A stretch of 64,000 nucleotides of DNA, from NCBI GenBank assembly GCA_002840505.1, contig PHBC01000003.1:29927-93926 (forward strand). The letters are read 5' to 3'. Under the pieces are notes generated by a model, which was not told where the DNA came from, ran no database searches, and saw only the letters and a list, made by a program, of their open reading frames with translations. Positions 35,293-44,522 of this stretch are shown in pieces. This DNA comes from Deltaproteobacteria bacterium HGW-Deltaproteobacteria-2 (GTDB lineage Bacteria; Desulfobacterota; Syntrophia; Syntrophales; Smithellaceae). Each line of letters opens with the position of its first letter. Within the stretch, counting starts at the first letter, position 1. Both the position numbers and the translations under genes were made by a program.

Positions 35293-35575
35293 ATTCAACC
35301 TCTGCTAGGATGCGTTTCCCCAGGTTAGGCTTGAGTGCTGATTCCATCACCAAATCCACTTTGGCGTTTAATTGTTTTTCAAGATATTCACGAAGATCTA
35401 TAAAATCGAAAAGGTCAATGTCATGCTTAAATTTAACGAGAATATCTATATCACTTTTCTTACTTTGTTTATCTTTGACGTAAGAACCAAACAGACCGAG
35501 CCTCTGAACCCCATAAAGTAATTCCAATTCATATTTATTGCTTCGAATAATTTTAATGACTTCCTTTTTCCCCAC
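35285..35575 (-). CDS. MntA-like nucleotidyltransferase antitoxin
   Basis: About 96 residues. Three GTG codons compete as start (35584, 35581, 35575); the last has the best spacing to GAGG. The minimal nucleotidyltransferase motif is LFGSYVKDKQSKKSDIDILV, which fits GSx10DxD. In characterised MntA/HepT systems this protein AMPylates the tyrosine of the HepT motif and so silences it; the same is expected here. It is the first gene of the pair. Confidence 0.83.
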   Translation of the reverse strand: MGKKEVIKIIRSNKYELELLYGVQRLGLFGSYVKDKQSKKSDIDILVKFKHDIDLFDFIDLREYLEKQLNAKVDLVMESALKPNLGKRILAEVEYV

Positions 35576-35637
35576 AAGCACCACCTCAAATTTATTGACA
35601 ATATAGGGAAATTAATCAGGTAAGTCAATGATATAAA

Positions 35638-37002
35638 TTAATTAGTTGTTATTAACGGTGCAAATATCTCACTCAGCGTCGGATGCGCAATTACCCAATT
35701 ACGCAATTGCTTTTTAGTCATCTCATTCGACACGGCCAGAGTCAGAGGCGCAATCAAATCCGCGGCGCCTTCACCGACGATTGTCGCGCCGATAAGTTTA
35801 TCCTGATGGAAAATAGCTTTGACAAATCCCTGCCCCATCAATTCCGCCCGGGCAATAATGTTAGCGCTGTATTGAGATTTAACGACTTCTATGGAGAGAT
35901 CTTCATCTTCGGCTCGCTTTTGTGTATAGCCTATGCGCGCAATTTGCGGATGGCTGTAAACAACGGAAGGTATGAGGTTTTCGTTATAGCTAAAGTTGCT
36001 GTCTCCACAGATACGTCCGGCGGCGACTTTCGCCTGCTGTGCCGCCCGGTGCGCCAGCATCATACCACCGGTAATGTCACCCACCGCGTAGATACCAGCG
36101 ATATTCGTCATCATTTTTGCATCAACCTTGATCCCTGCTTTTGTATATTCAATGCCCAGCTTTTCTAACTCCTCCGTATTCAACAACGGTTTTCTGCCCG
36201 TGCAAAGAAGGGCATAGTCGGCGCTTATCTCCAATTGTTTGCCATCTTTTTGGGCCTGCATTACAACTCCACTGCCCGTATCTTTCAGGCTCTCCAATTT
36301 TGTCGAGGTGTTAATGGCAACGCCCAGACGGGTCAATTCCTGTTTAAGCAGATCAGCACATTCCTGATCTTCCAAAGGAATGATTCTGTCCAATATTTCA
36401 ACTATGGTCACCTTTGATCCCAGTTCGGCAAAGAAAGTGGCGAATTCCACGCCGATCACACTGCCGCCGACAATGATGATGCTCGATGGCAGTATATTTA
36501 AATTCAAAATGCCGTCCGATGTCATAACTTTTTCGGAGAGATTGATTCCGGCAAGAACCTGCGGCACGGAGCCCCAGGCAATGATGATATTCTGAGCCGA
36601 GAATATCTCACTTTTGCCTGATGAATCTGTAAAACGCACTTCACCGGAAGAAATAATTTCGCCAATACCCTGTTTAGTTTCCACCCCTGCTTCAGTAAGA
36701 ACTTTTTGCGCACCGAGAGCGGACACTTTCACAATCTGCTGCTGATGTTTCTTGACAGCGGGAAAATCAACGGAAGCATCGGCTATATTGATTCCCATTC
36801 TTTTGAGTTTTTTCAAATCCGCGTAATACTTGCTGCAAGAAAGCAGTGCCTTGGTCGGAATGCAGCCTCTATGCGTGCACGTTCCTCCCCAACCTTCTTT
36901 TTCGATAATGAGGACGCGTTTTTTCTTTGACGCGGCAATTTCGGCCGCGGTAAGTCCGCCCGGCCCTCCGCCAATAATTATCAAATCATATTTTTCAGAC
37001 AT
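35638..37002 (-). CDS. lpdA: Dihydrolipoyl dehydrogenase (L protein)
   Basis: About 454 residues; ATG with GAGAGG upstream. FAD-binding IIIGGGPGGLTAAEIA, the redox disulphide GGTCTHRGCIPTKALL, the NAD-binding IIIVGGSVIGVEFATF and the C-terminal His-Glu region VIAHPTLSEIFAP are all intact. It reoxidises dihydrolipoyl-H protein with NAD. It is the last gene of the minus-strand glycine cleavage cluster, which supports a role as L protein of that system; it could also serve other lipoyl complexes. Confidence 0.9.
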   Translation of the reverse strand: MSEKYDLIIIGGGPGGLTAAEIAASKKKRVLIIEKEGWGGTCTHRGCIPTKALLSCSKYYADLKKLKRMGINIADASVDFPAVKKHQQQIVKVSALGAQKVLTEAGVETKQGIGEIISSGEVRFTDSSGKSEIFSAQNIIIAWGSVPQVLAGINLSEKVMTSDGILNLNILPSSIIIVGGSVIGVEFATFFAELGSKVTIVEILDRIIPLEDQECADLLKQELTRLGVAINTSTKLESLKDTGSGVVMQAQKDGKQLEISADYALLCTGRKPLLNTEELEKLGIEYTKAGIKVDAKMMTNIAGIYAVGDITGGMMLAHRAAQQAKVAAGRICGDSNFSYNENLIPSVVYSHPQIARIGYTQKRAEDEDLSIEVVKSQYSANIIARAELMGQGFVKAIFHQDKLIGATIVGEGAADLIAPLTLAVSNEMTKKQLRNWVIAHPTLSEIFAPLITTN

Positions 37003-37024
37003 CAATACACCTCTCTACTTTTTT

Positions 37025-37108
37025 CCCCTCCACCTGTGGGAGGGGACTAAGGGGAGGGGTATTTTTTCACTTTTCACCCTCCCTAAATCCCTCCCCTCAA
37101 GGGAGGGA
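37025..37108. repeat. Repeat family C
   Basis: Two linked palindromes, CCCCTCCACCTGTGGGAGGGG and CCCTCCCCTCAAGGGAGGG, separated by about 40 bp. Similar paired elements occur at 38757-38842, 40355-40440, 45821-45910 (diverged), 56553-56677 and 58376-58495 (diverged), always between genes and often inside operons. Confidence 0.75.
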
Positions 37109-37119
37109 CGAATAAATTA

Positions 37120-37190
37120 TCTTCATTGTCGGACTTGAACCGGCAATCCAGTATTTTTCTTCTTAATCAAGTATACTGTCCCCCGAATTT
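37120..37190. other. tRNA-like 3' fragment, uncertain
   Basis: On the minus strand the sequence GCCGGTTCAAGTCCGAC resembles a tRNA T-arm (GGTTCAAGTCC) with one mismatched stem pair. No full cloverleaf can be drawn around it. A relic of a tRNA gene or of an integration event is possible; chance resemblance is also possible. Confidence 0.25.
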
Positions 37191-37216
37191 CCCGAGAATA
37201 TTATTTGCTCGAATAG

Positions 37217-37846
37217 TCATTTATATTCCCCCTTCAATCCAAGATTTTTATCTTCTTCATTTAGTATTTTTATTAATATTGGTACTTCTTTTGAAGTGTA
37301 ATTAGTTGGCGGAGATGGCATTGTGTCTAGTCTTTCTTTCCTCGTTAGTGCCTTCTCCAACTCTACAAGCCCCAGCGGGCCTTTGTATGAATACAGAGTA
37401 TCCCTTTCAACGTATTTAACTTCGCCTTCTTTTCCGATCATGTCTTTCTCTATAGCAAAGTATTTTTCACAGGATATGTTTATTGGTAATCCGTTAAGAT
37501 TATCAATAGCTTTATATCCCGGTTTAAAGATAATGAAGTCGGCGTAGCTTCCTCCTGATAAAGGACTGATCATGGTTTTATAGGGGGGAAAATAAAACTC
37601 GCCTTTATTATCCGTTAATGTTTCTTTCGCATTCATGGGCACAGAACTGCCACCGCCCGGCCAGTTGAATTCGTATTTATAATATAGAACCACAACAACA
37701 GCGCCTTCTATCGGTTGCTTTGTCTGCGCATCAATCACACTACCGCGGAATTCCGGTTTACTATAATAAAGCCAGGCATAAGCAGAAGATGAAAATGCAA
37801 ACCATATGATTACCATTAGAATAATAATAGTTACTGATCTTTTCAT
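37217..37846 (-). CDS. Exported protein with carboxypeptidase-regulatory-like domain
   Basis: About 209 residues starting MKRSVTIIIL with AAGGAG upstream. Signal peptide to about residue 25 (AYA-WLYYSK). Then a beta-sandwich of the carboxypeptidase regulatory-like type: FRGSVIDAQTKQPIEGAVVV, TLTDNKGEFYFPPYKT, DFIIFKPGYKAID. The C-terminal third is unassigned. It sits between lipA and lpdA inside the glycine cleavage gene string, an unexpected place for an exported protein; no functional link is evident. Confidence 0.72.
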   Translation of the reverse strand: MKRSVTIIILMVIIWFAFSSSAYAWLYYSKPEFRGSVIDAQTKQPIEGAVVVVLYYKYEFNWPGGGSSVPMNAKETLTDNKGEFYFPPYKTMISPLSGGSYADFIIFKPGYKAIDNLNGLPINISCEKYFAIEKDMIGKEGEVKYVERDTLYSYKGPLGLVELEKALTRKERLDTMPSPPTNYTSKEVPILIKILNEEDKNLGLKGEYK

Positions 37847-37875
37847 TATTCCAATCTCCTTACGATTTTCCAATT

Positions 37876-38739
37876 TCATCTTGCTTTCGCCGCGTGATAG
37901 GAACTGCGTACCAGCGGCCCGGCTTCCACGTATTGAAAGCCCTGCTGATAAGCGATTTCTTTGAACTCGGCAAACTCGTCCGGGTGATAATATTTAGCAA
38001 CCGGCCAATGTATCAGAGTCGGCTGCTGATACTGCCCGATAGTCAGGCGCGCGCAGGACACCGATGCCAGATCATCAATCAGTCGCAGAATATCTTCACG
38101 GCGCTCGCCAAATCCTATCATAAAACCTGTTTTGGAAATAACGGAAGAAGAACTTATTTTTTTTAGCACCGCCAGAGAAACATCATAATTGCCCTGCGGC
38201 CGCAATTTCGTGAACATCTGTTTGACAACTTCCATGTTGTGATTAATGACATCCGGCCTAGCGGCAATTACTTTTTCCAGCGCCGTAGAATTCCCTTGAA
38301 AATCAGGAATCAAAACCTCTACCTTGCAGGCTGGAAATTTTTCCCGCAATCTTTTGACATAATCAGAAAAGACCTGCGCCCCACCATCCGGCAAGTCATC
38401 ACGGGTAACGGAGGTAATCACAACATATTCCAGTTTCATTTTTCTTACAGCATCTATCAGATTATTAACTTCGTTCTCGTCAATTGCTTCAGGCCTACCG
38501 TGTTCAACATTACAGTAAAGGCAATCGCGCGTACAGATATTCCCCATGATCAAAAATGTTGCCGTGCCACAGGCAAAGCATTCGGACATATTGGGACAGG
38601 CCGCTTCCTGACAAACGGTGTGCAGTTGCAGCCCGGCCAGAGTTGATTTTATATTGCGGCATTCATTGGAATAAGGTGGACGGACTTTTAACCAGGAAGG
38701 TTTGCGGAGGATTTGTTTGGCACTCTGACGTTCGTTCAT
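37876..38739 (-). CDS. lipA: Lipoyl synthase
   Basis: 287 residues. The N-terminal auxiliary cluster cysteines are in CQEAACPNMSEC, and the radical-SAM cluster motif is CTRDCLYCNVEHGRP. Also VVITSVTRDDLPDGGA and the C-terminal VRSSYHA, all family landmarks including the conserved RSSY. It inserts two sulfurs into octanoyl groups on lipoyl domains such as the H protein, encoded three genes upstream in the same string. No lipB or lplA is seen in the window. Confidence 0.93.
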   Translation of the reverse strand: MNERQSAKQILRKPSWLKVRPPYSNECRNIKSTLAGLQLHTVCQEAACPNMSECFACGTATFLIMGNICTRDCLYCNVEHGRPEAIDENEVNNLIDAVRKMKLEYVVITSVTRDDLPDGGAQVFSDYVKRLREKFPACKVEVLIPDFQGNSTALEKVIAARPDVINHNMEVVKQMFTKLRPQGNYDVSLAVLKKISSSSVISKTGFMIGFGERREDILRLIDDLASVSCARLTIGQYQQPTLIHWPVAKYYHPDEFAEFKEIAYQQGFQYVEAGPLVRSSYHAAKAR

Positions 38740-38756
38740 AAAAGTACCCTTTGTAC

Positions 38757-38842
38757 CTCCCCTCCACCGGTGGGAGGGGATTGAGGGGGGGGGATAATTT
38801 TTTCTCCACCCTCACCCGACCTCTCCCCTCAAGGGAGAGGAG
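38757..38842. repeat. Repeat family C
   Basis: CCTCCCCTCCACCGGTGGGA (palindrome around CACCGGTG) and CCTCTCCCCTCAAGGGAGAGG separated by about 45 bp, between gcvPB and lipA. Same architecture as 37025-37108. Confidence 0.75.
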
Positions 38843-38882
38843 ATATGCGTATTGCTACAATGCATAGAAGTTGTAACGACAC

Positions 38883-40325
38883 TTATGATCTTTTCCAACA
38901 GACGTCCGGTTTGCGGGCAGCCAGCACTTCATCAAGCCGGCTGACCGGCGTTGTCACCGGCGCATTTTTTACGCCTTCAGGATTCTCTTTAGCTTCTTGG
39001 GCTATGGCAATCATGGCGTTACAGAAAGTATCCAGAGTCTCTTTGCTTTCCGTTTCGGTGGGTTCGATCATAATGGCTTCATGCACAATGAGCGGAAAGT
39101 AAATTGTCGGTGGATGATAACCATAATCAATCAGTTTCTTGGCAATATCAGATGTGTGCACTCCGCTTTGGGCAACCTGTCTATTACCGGAAAAAACACA
39201 TTCGTGCATGCAGATTCGATCATAAGGCAAATCAAAATATGGTTTCAGTTTTTCCTTGATGTAGTTGGCGTTGAGCACAGCCATTTCGGTGGCATGCTTC
39301 AGACCTTCAGCACCCAAAGAGCGAATATAGGTGTAGGCTTTCACAATCACATTGAAATTTCCGTAAAATGAACGGACACGGCCGATGGTATCGGGAAATT
39401 TTTCCGACCATTTATATTTATCATCTTTTTTAACAACGCGCGGCACAGGCAGAAAATCAACAAGCTCTTTACCAACACCTACCGGGCCGCTACCCGGACC
39501 ACCTCCGCCGTGCGGCGTGGAAAAGGTTTTATGCAGATTAAGTTGAATAACATCGAAGCCCAAATCACCCGGTCTTGTTTTACCCATGAAGGCGTTGGCA
39601 TTGGCGCCGTCGCCGTAGAGCAGACCTCCTTTTCCATGAACAATGGCGGCCACTTTTTCGATATTGCGCTCGAACAATCCCAGCGTATTGGGGTTGGTTA
39701 GCATCAAAGCCGCTACATCCTCCGTCATCAATGATTGAAGATGTTCAATATCCACGCCGCCTTCGCTGTTGGAACGAAGTTCCATCACTTCAAATCCGCA
39801 AAGAGCACTGGATGCCGGATTGGTTCCGTGAGCGGCATCGGGAATCAGAACAATCCGGCGTTTCTGGCCTTTTCTCTCAAAATATTTTTTAATCATCATT
39901 ACGCCGGTAAGTTCGCCGTGAGCTCCAGCCGCAGGCTGAAGAGTGAATTCCGCCATGCCGAAAATGTCGCACAAATATTTTTGCATTTCATACATCAGTT
40001 GCAGATTCCCCTGAGCAGATTCTTCATCAACATAGGGATGCAGTCCGGTAAAGCCGGAAAGTAGTGCGACATGCTCGTTAACTTTGGGATTATATTTCAT
40101 CGTGCAGGAGCCAAGAGGATAAAATCCAAGATCAACACCGAAATTACGCCGTGATAAATTGGTATAATGCCGGATTAAATCAATTTCGGCAACTTCAGGC
40201 AAATCAAGTTCATCGCGCAGATACTTACTGCCGATTGTATGTTCAACATTGACAGCGGGCACATCACTGGCGGGAATATCCGCTGTGCTGCGCCCCGATT
40301 TACTTATTTCAAATATTAATTCCAT
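38883..40325 (-). CDS. gcvPB: Glycine dehydrogenase (decarboxylating) subunit 2
   Basis: 480 residues starting [10 protein letters not shown], with AGAGG upstream; an earlier in-frame Met is within a repeat and rejected. The pyridoxal phosphate lysine motif is [19 protein letters not shown]. It is the C-terminal-half equivalent of the single-chain P protein, decarboxylating glycine onto lipoyl-H protein together with GcvPA, whose gene is directly upstream. It is complete in length. Confidence 0.93.
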   Translation of the reverse strand: MELIFEISKSGRSTADIPASDVPAVNVEHTIGSKYLRDELDLPEVAEIDLIRHYTNLSRRNFGVDLGFYPLGSCTMKYNPKVNEHVALLSGFTGLHPYVDEESAQGNLQLMYEMQKYLCDIFGMAEFTLQPAAGAHGELTGVMMIKKYFERKGQKRRIVLIPDAAHGTNPASSALCGFEVMELRSNSEGGVDIEHLQSLMTEDVAALMLTNPNTLGLFERNIEKVAAIVHGKGGLLYGDGANANAFMGKTRPGDLGFDVIQLNLHKTFSTPHGGGGPGSGPVGVGKELVDFLPVPRVVKKDDKYKWSEKFPDTIGRVRSFYGNFNVIVKAYTYIRSLGAEGLKHATEMAVLNANYIKEKLKPYFDLPYDRICMHECVFSGNRQVAQSGVHTSDIAKKLIDYGYHPPTIYFPLIVHEAIMIEPTETESKETLDTFCNAMIAIAQEAKENPEGVKNAPVTTPVSRLDEVLAARKPDVCWKRS

Positions 40326-40354
40326 GATTACCTCTTTGTCATTTTTTTGTTTTT

Positions 40355-40585
40355 CCTCCCTTGAGGGGAGGAAATTAAAAGGAGGGTGAAAATTATTAAT
40401 CAAATCCCCCGCCCTTTAATTCCCGCCCTCCAGGGGCGGGAAAACATTTCTGGATACCTCCGGCATTCGCCGGACTTTGGGCCGTCTACTCCGGCGCATG
40501 CCGGATTCGCCGGTATGACATTTTTTTATTTCTTTTGTTATGCCCCTTCATCTAACCTCTCCCACCAGGGGCGAGGAATTAAAGG
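40355..40585. repeat. Composite of repeat families C and A between gcvPA and gcvPB
   Basis: A family C element (CCTCCCTTGAGGGGAGG, then CCCGCCCTCCAGGGGCGGG, 40355-40440) is followed by family A palindromes (40451-40521, for example CCGGCATTCGCCGG and the ending CGGTATGACA) and a further C-like stem CTCTCCCACCAGGGGCGAG (40553-40571). It is inside a tightly related gene string and so is probably transcribed. Confidence 0.7.
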
Positions 40586-40594
40586 TGCCAACTG

Positions 40595-41920
40595 CTACTT
40601 GAGGATGGCCACAACTTTATCTATATCCTCTTTCGAAATCATTTCTGTGGCGCAAAAAAGTAACGCATTTTTCAATTCCGGATAATCTTTTTGCAACTCG
40701 TAGCCGCCAATGATGCCTTCTTTTTTCAATTTTTTGTTTACCTTTTTGGAATCCGGACAACGCAGAACAAATTCGTTATAAACAGGCGCGGGGAATACTT
40801 CTTTCCAACCGGAAAGTTCTAAGAGTTTATTCTTTAAATATTGCGTTTTATAGATATTGAGCTCAGCAAGTTTTTTAAGATTCTTGCCCAGAGCGGCAAG
40901 GTACACGCCTGCGGCCAGCGCGCAGAGCGCTTCGTTGGAACAAATGTTGGATGTGGCTTTTTCCCGGCGGATATGCTGTTCGCGGGTTTGTAACGTCAGG
41001 ACAAAACCTCGCTTGCCGTTTTTATCCACCGTTGCGCCGACAAGTCTTCCGGGTATGCGGCGCATGAATTTTTCTTTGGCAGCGAAGACGCCCAGATAAG
41101 GTCCGCCGTAATTCAAAGGATTGCCGAAACTCTGGCCTTCCCCTACGACAAAATCCGCTCCTACCTCTCCCGCAGGCCGCAGAACTCCCAGCGAAGTACC
41201 GTCGGTAAAACCGGCCACTAATAATGCTCCTTTTTTATGTGCGTAATCTGCAACAGAAGCAATATCTTCGATGACGCCGAAGAAATTGGGACTTTGCACC
41301 AAAACCGCGGCAACCTGATCATCGAGATTCTTCTGTAGAACGTCTAAATCAATCTGGCCGGATGGTGTATACGGTATTTCAACAACCTTATATCCGTTAG
41401 CCCAGGAGTATGTTTTAACCACCTGTCTGTATTCGGGATGCACCGAACGGGCAATTATAATTTTATTTCTACCGGACATTTTCGCGCAGAGTACTGCGGC
41501 TTCGGCCATAGCGGAAGCCCCGTCATACATGGATGCATTGGCTATTTCGGTGCCGGTAAGATGGGCAATCATGGTCTGATATTCGTAAATCGCCTGAAGA
41601 ATGCCCTGACTGATTTCGGCCTGATACGGAGTATAGGCGGTATAAAATTCAGCGCGTCCGACAATGTGTCCGACAACCGCCGGAATGAAATGATGGTAGG
41701 CTCCCGCACCTGTTAAAGTAAATCGTGGCAGCTTATTTTTTACGGCAAGCTCGCTCATTACAGACATGGTTTCAAGCTCGGATAGCGCTTGAGGTATGTC
41801 CGGTATTTGTTTTATTCTGAATTTTTCCGGAATGTCGGCAAAAAGTTCTTCAATATTGGCAACACCTATTGCCGCCTGCATTTGTTTTATATCATCTGGA
41901 GTATGAGGACAGTAATCCAT
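40595..41920 (-). CDS. gcvPA: Glycine dehydrogenase (decarboxylating) subunit 1
   Basis: 441 residues, family landmarks include YHHFIPAVVGHIVGRAEFYT, AYTPYQAEISQGILQAIYEY and SNICSNEALCALAAGVYLA. With GcvPB it makes the two-subunit P protein common in archaea, Firmicutes and many anaerobes. It starts 17 bases after the gcvH stop, so translation is probably coupled. Confidence 0.93.
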   Translation of the reverse strand: MDYCPHTPDDIKQMQAAIGVANIEELFADIPEKFRIKQIPDIPQALSELETMSVMSELAVKNKLPRFTLTGAGAYHHFIPAVVGHIVGRAEFYTAYTPYQAEISQGILQAIYEYQTMIAHLTGTEIANASMYDGASAMAEAAVLCAKMSGRNKIIIARSVHPEYRQVVKTYSWANGYKVVEIPYTPSGQIDLDVLQKNLDDQVAAVLVQSPNFFGVIEDIASVADYAHKKGALLVAGFTDGTSLGVLRPAGEVGADFVVGEGQSFGNPLNYGGPYLGVFAAKEKFMRRIPGRLVGATVDKNGKRGFVLTLQTREQHIRREKATSNICSNEALCALAAGVYLAALGKNLKKLAELNIYKTQYLKNKLLELSGWKEVFPAPVYNEFVLRCPDSKKVNKKLKKEGIIGGYELQKDYPELKNALLFCATEMISKEDIDKVVAILK

Positions 41921-41937
41921 ATCTACCTTTTCTTTCT

Positions 41938-42336
41938 TTAGTGTTTTTCCTCTTTCAGCATTTGTTCGTAATCAGCCGCGCTAAGCAGTGTTTTAAGTTC
42001 GCCAGCATCGGAGAGGCGCATTTTGACAATCCAGCCTTCACCAAATGCATCCTGGTTGACAATTTCCGGAGTTTCTTCCAGCCTTGTATTTACATCAATA
42101 ACCTCACCGCTAACAGGTGAATAAACATCGGATACAGACTTCACGGATTCTACAACCGCTACCGGCTCGCCTTTAGCCACTTTTTTGCCTTTAGGGGGCA
42201 GTTCAACAAAAACAATGTCCGTGAGCATTTCCTGAGCGTAATCGGTAATACCGACGACTACAGTTCCGTCGCCGTTATCCTTTGCCCATTCATGATCACG
42301 GGAATAAACTCTGTCCTGAGGATTTGGTTTGGACAT
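41938..42336 (-). CDS. gcvH: Glycine cleavage system H protein
   Basis: 132 residues with AAGGAGG upstream. The lipoyl-lysine motif is VESVKSVSDVYSPVSGEV. It carries the aminomethyl group between the P, T and L proteins. It lies 17 bases after gcvT in the operon. Confidence 0.94.
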   Translation of the reverse strand: MSKPNPQDRVYSRDHEWAKDNGDGTVVVGITDYAQEMLTDIVFVELPPKGKKVAKGEPVAVVESVKSVSDVYSPVSGEVIDVNTRLEETPEIVNQDAFGEGWIVKMRLSDAGELKTLLSAADYEQMLKEEKH

Positions 42337-42353
42337 ATTGTCCCTCCTTAATA

Positions 42354-43451
42354 TTATTTTGATCTTTTATAGAAAGGTAATTTAACTATCCTTGCCGGTA
42401 CCATCGTATCGCGAATAGCAATCTCTACTTGCGTATCCGGCGCACCGGAATCAATATCGATGAACGCCATACCGATTGCTTTGTTTAACGTTGGCGAAAA
42501 TGTCCCGGACGTTACAACGCCTATTTCTTTACCGCCATGAAGAACTTTGTAGCCATGCCGGGCAATTCCACGTCCAGTCATCTCTATGCCAACCAGTTTT
42601 TTACCCTTACCTGAATTTTTTTTGGCTAAAACTGCCGTTTTCCCTATAAATTCTTTGTTCACATCGACGATCCAGCTATAAGGGACTTCCATCGGGCTTA
42701 CCGATTCATCCATATCCTGACCGTTGAGCATCATGCCTGCTTCCAACCGCAGTGTGTCTCTAGCGCCCAGCCCTGCCGGTTTCAGACCCAAATGCTCACC
42801 CGCATGCATAAAACTATCCCATATATTATTGATGACATCAGCGGCAGCATAAATCTCAAAGCCGTCTTCGCCTGTATAGCCGCTGCGCGAAATAATTGCC
42901 GGAAATCCTGTAACACGAGATTCGCAAAAATGATAAAAACGCAGAGTTTTCAGATCAGCTTCTGTCAGTTTCTGTAAAATTTCTTCGGAGCGTGGTCCCT
43001 GCAAATCAAGTTTGCCCGTCGCATCGCTGAGATCTTTTAAACTGCAATCAAATTTTTTGGCCTGTTGAATAGATTTTATCCATTGCCAGTCACGATCTTT
43101 GGGCGTTGCATTGGTGACCAGCATGTAGGAATCTTTTGCCATTTTATACACGGTCAGATCGTCAATAATGCCGCCTTCTTCATTAAGCAAAGCTGATAGT
43201 TTAACCTGCCCGACGGTTTGATCTGCCAGATTTCTGGTTAAAACCAGTTGTAAAAGATCAAGAGCCTGCGGACCTTTAACTTCAATCTCTCCCATGTGGC
43301 AGATATCAAACAGACCGGCAAAACCTCTTGTTGCTCTATGCTCATCGATAACATTGGTATATTGCACAGGCATGGCCCAGCCGCCAAAATCAATTATTTT
43401 AGCATTAAGAGCAACGTGCTTTTCATATAACGGTGTCTTTTTCATTTTCAT
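42354..43451 (-). CDS. gcvT: Glycine cleavage system T protein (aminomethyltransferase)
   Basis: About 365 residues. ATGs at 43451 and 43445 both follow GGGGTG; the first is listed. An ORF extension to 43499 is unlikely. Motifs: YEKHVALNAKIIDFGGWAMP, LFDICHMGEIEVKGPQALD, ISRSGYTGEDGFEIY, LGARDTLRLEAGM. It transfers the methylene group to tetrahydrofolate and releases ammonia. It is the first gene of the gcv string. No glycine riboswitch is recognised upstream. Confidence 0.93.
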   Translation of the reverse strand: MKMKKTPLYEKHVALNAKIIDFGGWAMPVQYTNVIDEHRATRGFAGLFDICHMGEIEVKGPQALDLLQLVLTRNLADQTVGQVKLSALLNEEGGIIDDLTVYKMAKDSYMLVTNATPKDRDWQWIKSIQQAKKFDCSLKDLSDATGKLDLQGPRSEEILQKLTEADLKTLRFYHFCESRVTGFPAIISRSGYTGEDGFEIYAAADVINNIWDSFMHAGEHLGLKPAGLGARDTLRLEAGMMLNGQDMDESVSPMEVPYSWIVDVNKEFIGKTAVLAKKNSGKGKKLVGIEMTGRGIARHGYKVLHGGKEIGVVTSGTFSPTLNKAIGMAFIDIDSGAPDTQVEIAIRDTMVPARIVKLPFYKRSK

Positions 43452-43576
43452 TTCACCCCATATTTTAAAATAAGAGACAAAACCATGAGAATCAAACATA
43501 CCGCCAAAAAGAAATAACTCTTTTTGAAAGCATTATTTCCCGGCACTGCAAAACCGTAATGCGGACAAGCGAGTAT

Positions 43577-43714
43577 CATTATCCCACTCTGCTAAGTCCC
43601 GACGACGTCGGGATTCCCCTAACGCTTTAATGAGTCTTGATTTTCCGAAACGTTATGATCGGAAAATCTTAGAGCGAATTATCCCGCCACCTTCAGGTGG
43701 CAGAGACAAGCTTC
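43577..43714. repeat. Dispersed element family D, copy 2
   Basis: It shares with 31180-31332 the ordered blocks CATTATCCCAC, AACGCTTTAATGAG, ATCGGAAAAT, and ATTATCCCGCCACCTTCAGG with TGGCAG. Extra hairpins differ between copies (here CCCGACGACGTCGGG and GATTTTCCG...CGGAAAATC). It lies between def and gcvT on the minus strand, so it may be in the gcvT 5' region. Confidence 0.7.
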
Positions 43715-43740
43715 GCTTCGCTCACTTTCAGCGAGTGTCA

Positions 43741-44301
43741 CTAATCTTTAAATAGTTTTTCAAAAAATAGTTGCTTGCTTTTGGGGTAATAAATGTCCCC
43801 GTAATCAACAATCAGTCTGCCATCAAGATGATCAATTTCATGTTGGATAACACGGGCAATGTAATCCAGATATCTTTTGTTAATTTTTTCTCCTTTGGCA
43901 TCTAAAGCACGAACCTTAATTTCCGGAAAGCGGCTTATTTCAACCTGAACATCCGGACATGACAGACAGCCCTCAACCCCGGGTACCTTTTCGCCGTGCG
44001 TTTGAGTAATCCGCGGATTAACCAGCACTTCTATATCTTTGATATCTTTTATTTTTTTCTGCCCTTCCTCAGAACCTTTAGCGCGGAACACTATTAATCT
44101 TTTATTAATGCCTATTTGCGGAGCAGCAAGTCCTACGGCATCATCTCTTTCCATAAAAGCATCTATTAATGTCTGAATTATTTCCCGTGATGCTTTATCC
44201 AAAGGAGCAGGCAATTCCACAGATTTTTTTCTCAGGACAGAGATATCCGCTTTGTTTTCTCCTTCATCATTCCATAATGTTAAAACTCTTTTTGTGGACA
44301 T
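43741..44301 (-). CDS. def: Peptide deformylase
   Basis: About 186 residues starting MSTKRVLTLW; a Met 13 codons upstream is in frame but less like the family. The three family motifs are intact: VGLAAPQIGI, EGCLSCPD and the metal-binding QHEIDHLDG. It removes the N-formyl group from nascent proteins. The N-terminus is somewhat divergent (NDEGENKADISVLRKKSVEL), but length is normal. Confidence 0.9.
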   Translation of the reverse strand: MSTKRVLTLWNDEGENKADISVLRKKSVELPAPLDKASREIIQTLIDAFMERDDAVGLAAPQIGINKRLIVFRAKGSEEGQKKIKDIKDIEVLVNPRITQTHGEKVPGVEGCLSCPDVQVEISRFPEIKVRALDAKGEKINKRYLDYIARVIQHEIDHLDGRLIVDYGDIYYPKSKQLFFEKLFKD

Positions 44302-44522
44302 AAAACTGCACCGAAAAATTATTTTTGTGCCATTTATCACCTATTCTGCGTTATTTCAAGTAATTGTAGCTTGCAATATATATATATCTTTTGTTAAACA
44401 ATAATAACTTTTCGCTTTCTTTGGTTAACATTGTTGGTGGAGCCTGTCCGGCGTATGCCGGATCAGCAACTTCAAATCGAAATGTTATTATATGCACTAA
44501 ATTAAATAATTAGGATTGATAG

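Noticed and set aside
43452..43740. Glycine riboswitch upstream of gcvT
   Set aside because: None of the conserved glycine aptamer segments is recognisable on the minus strand; the hairpins present belong to repeat family D, which also occurs at an unrelated locus.
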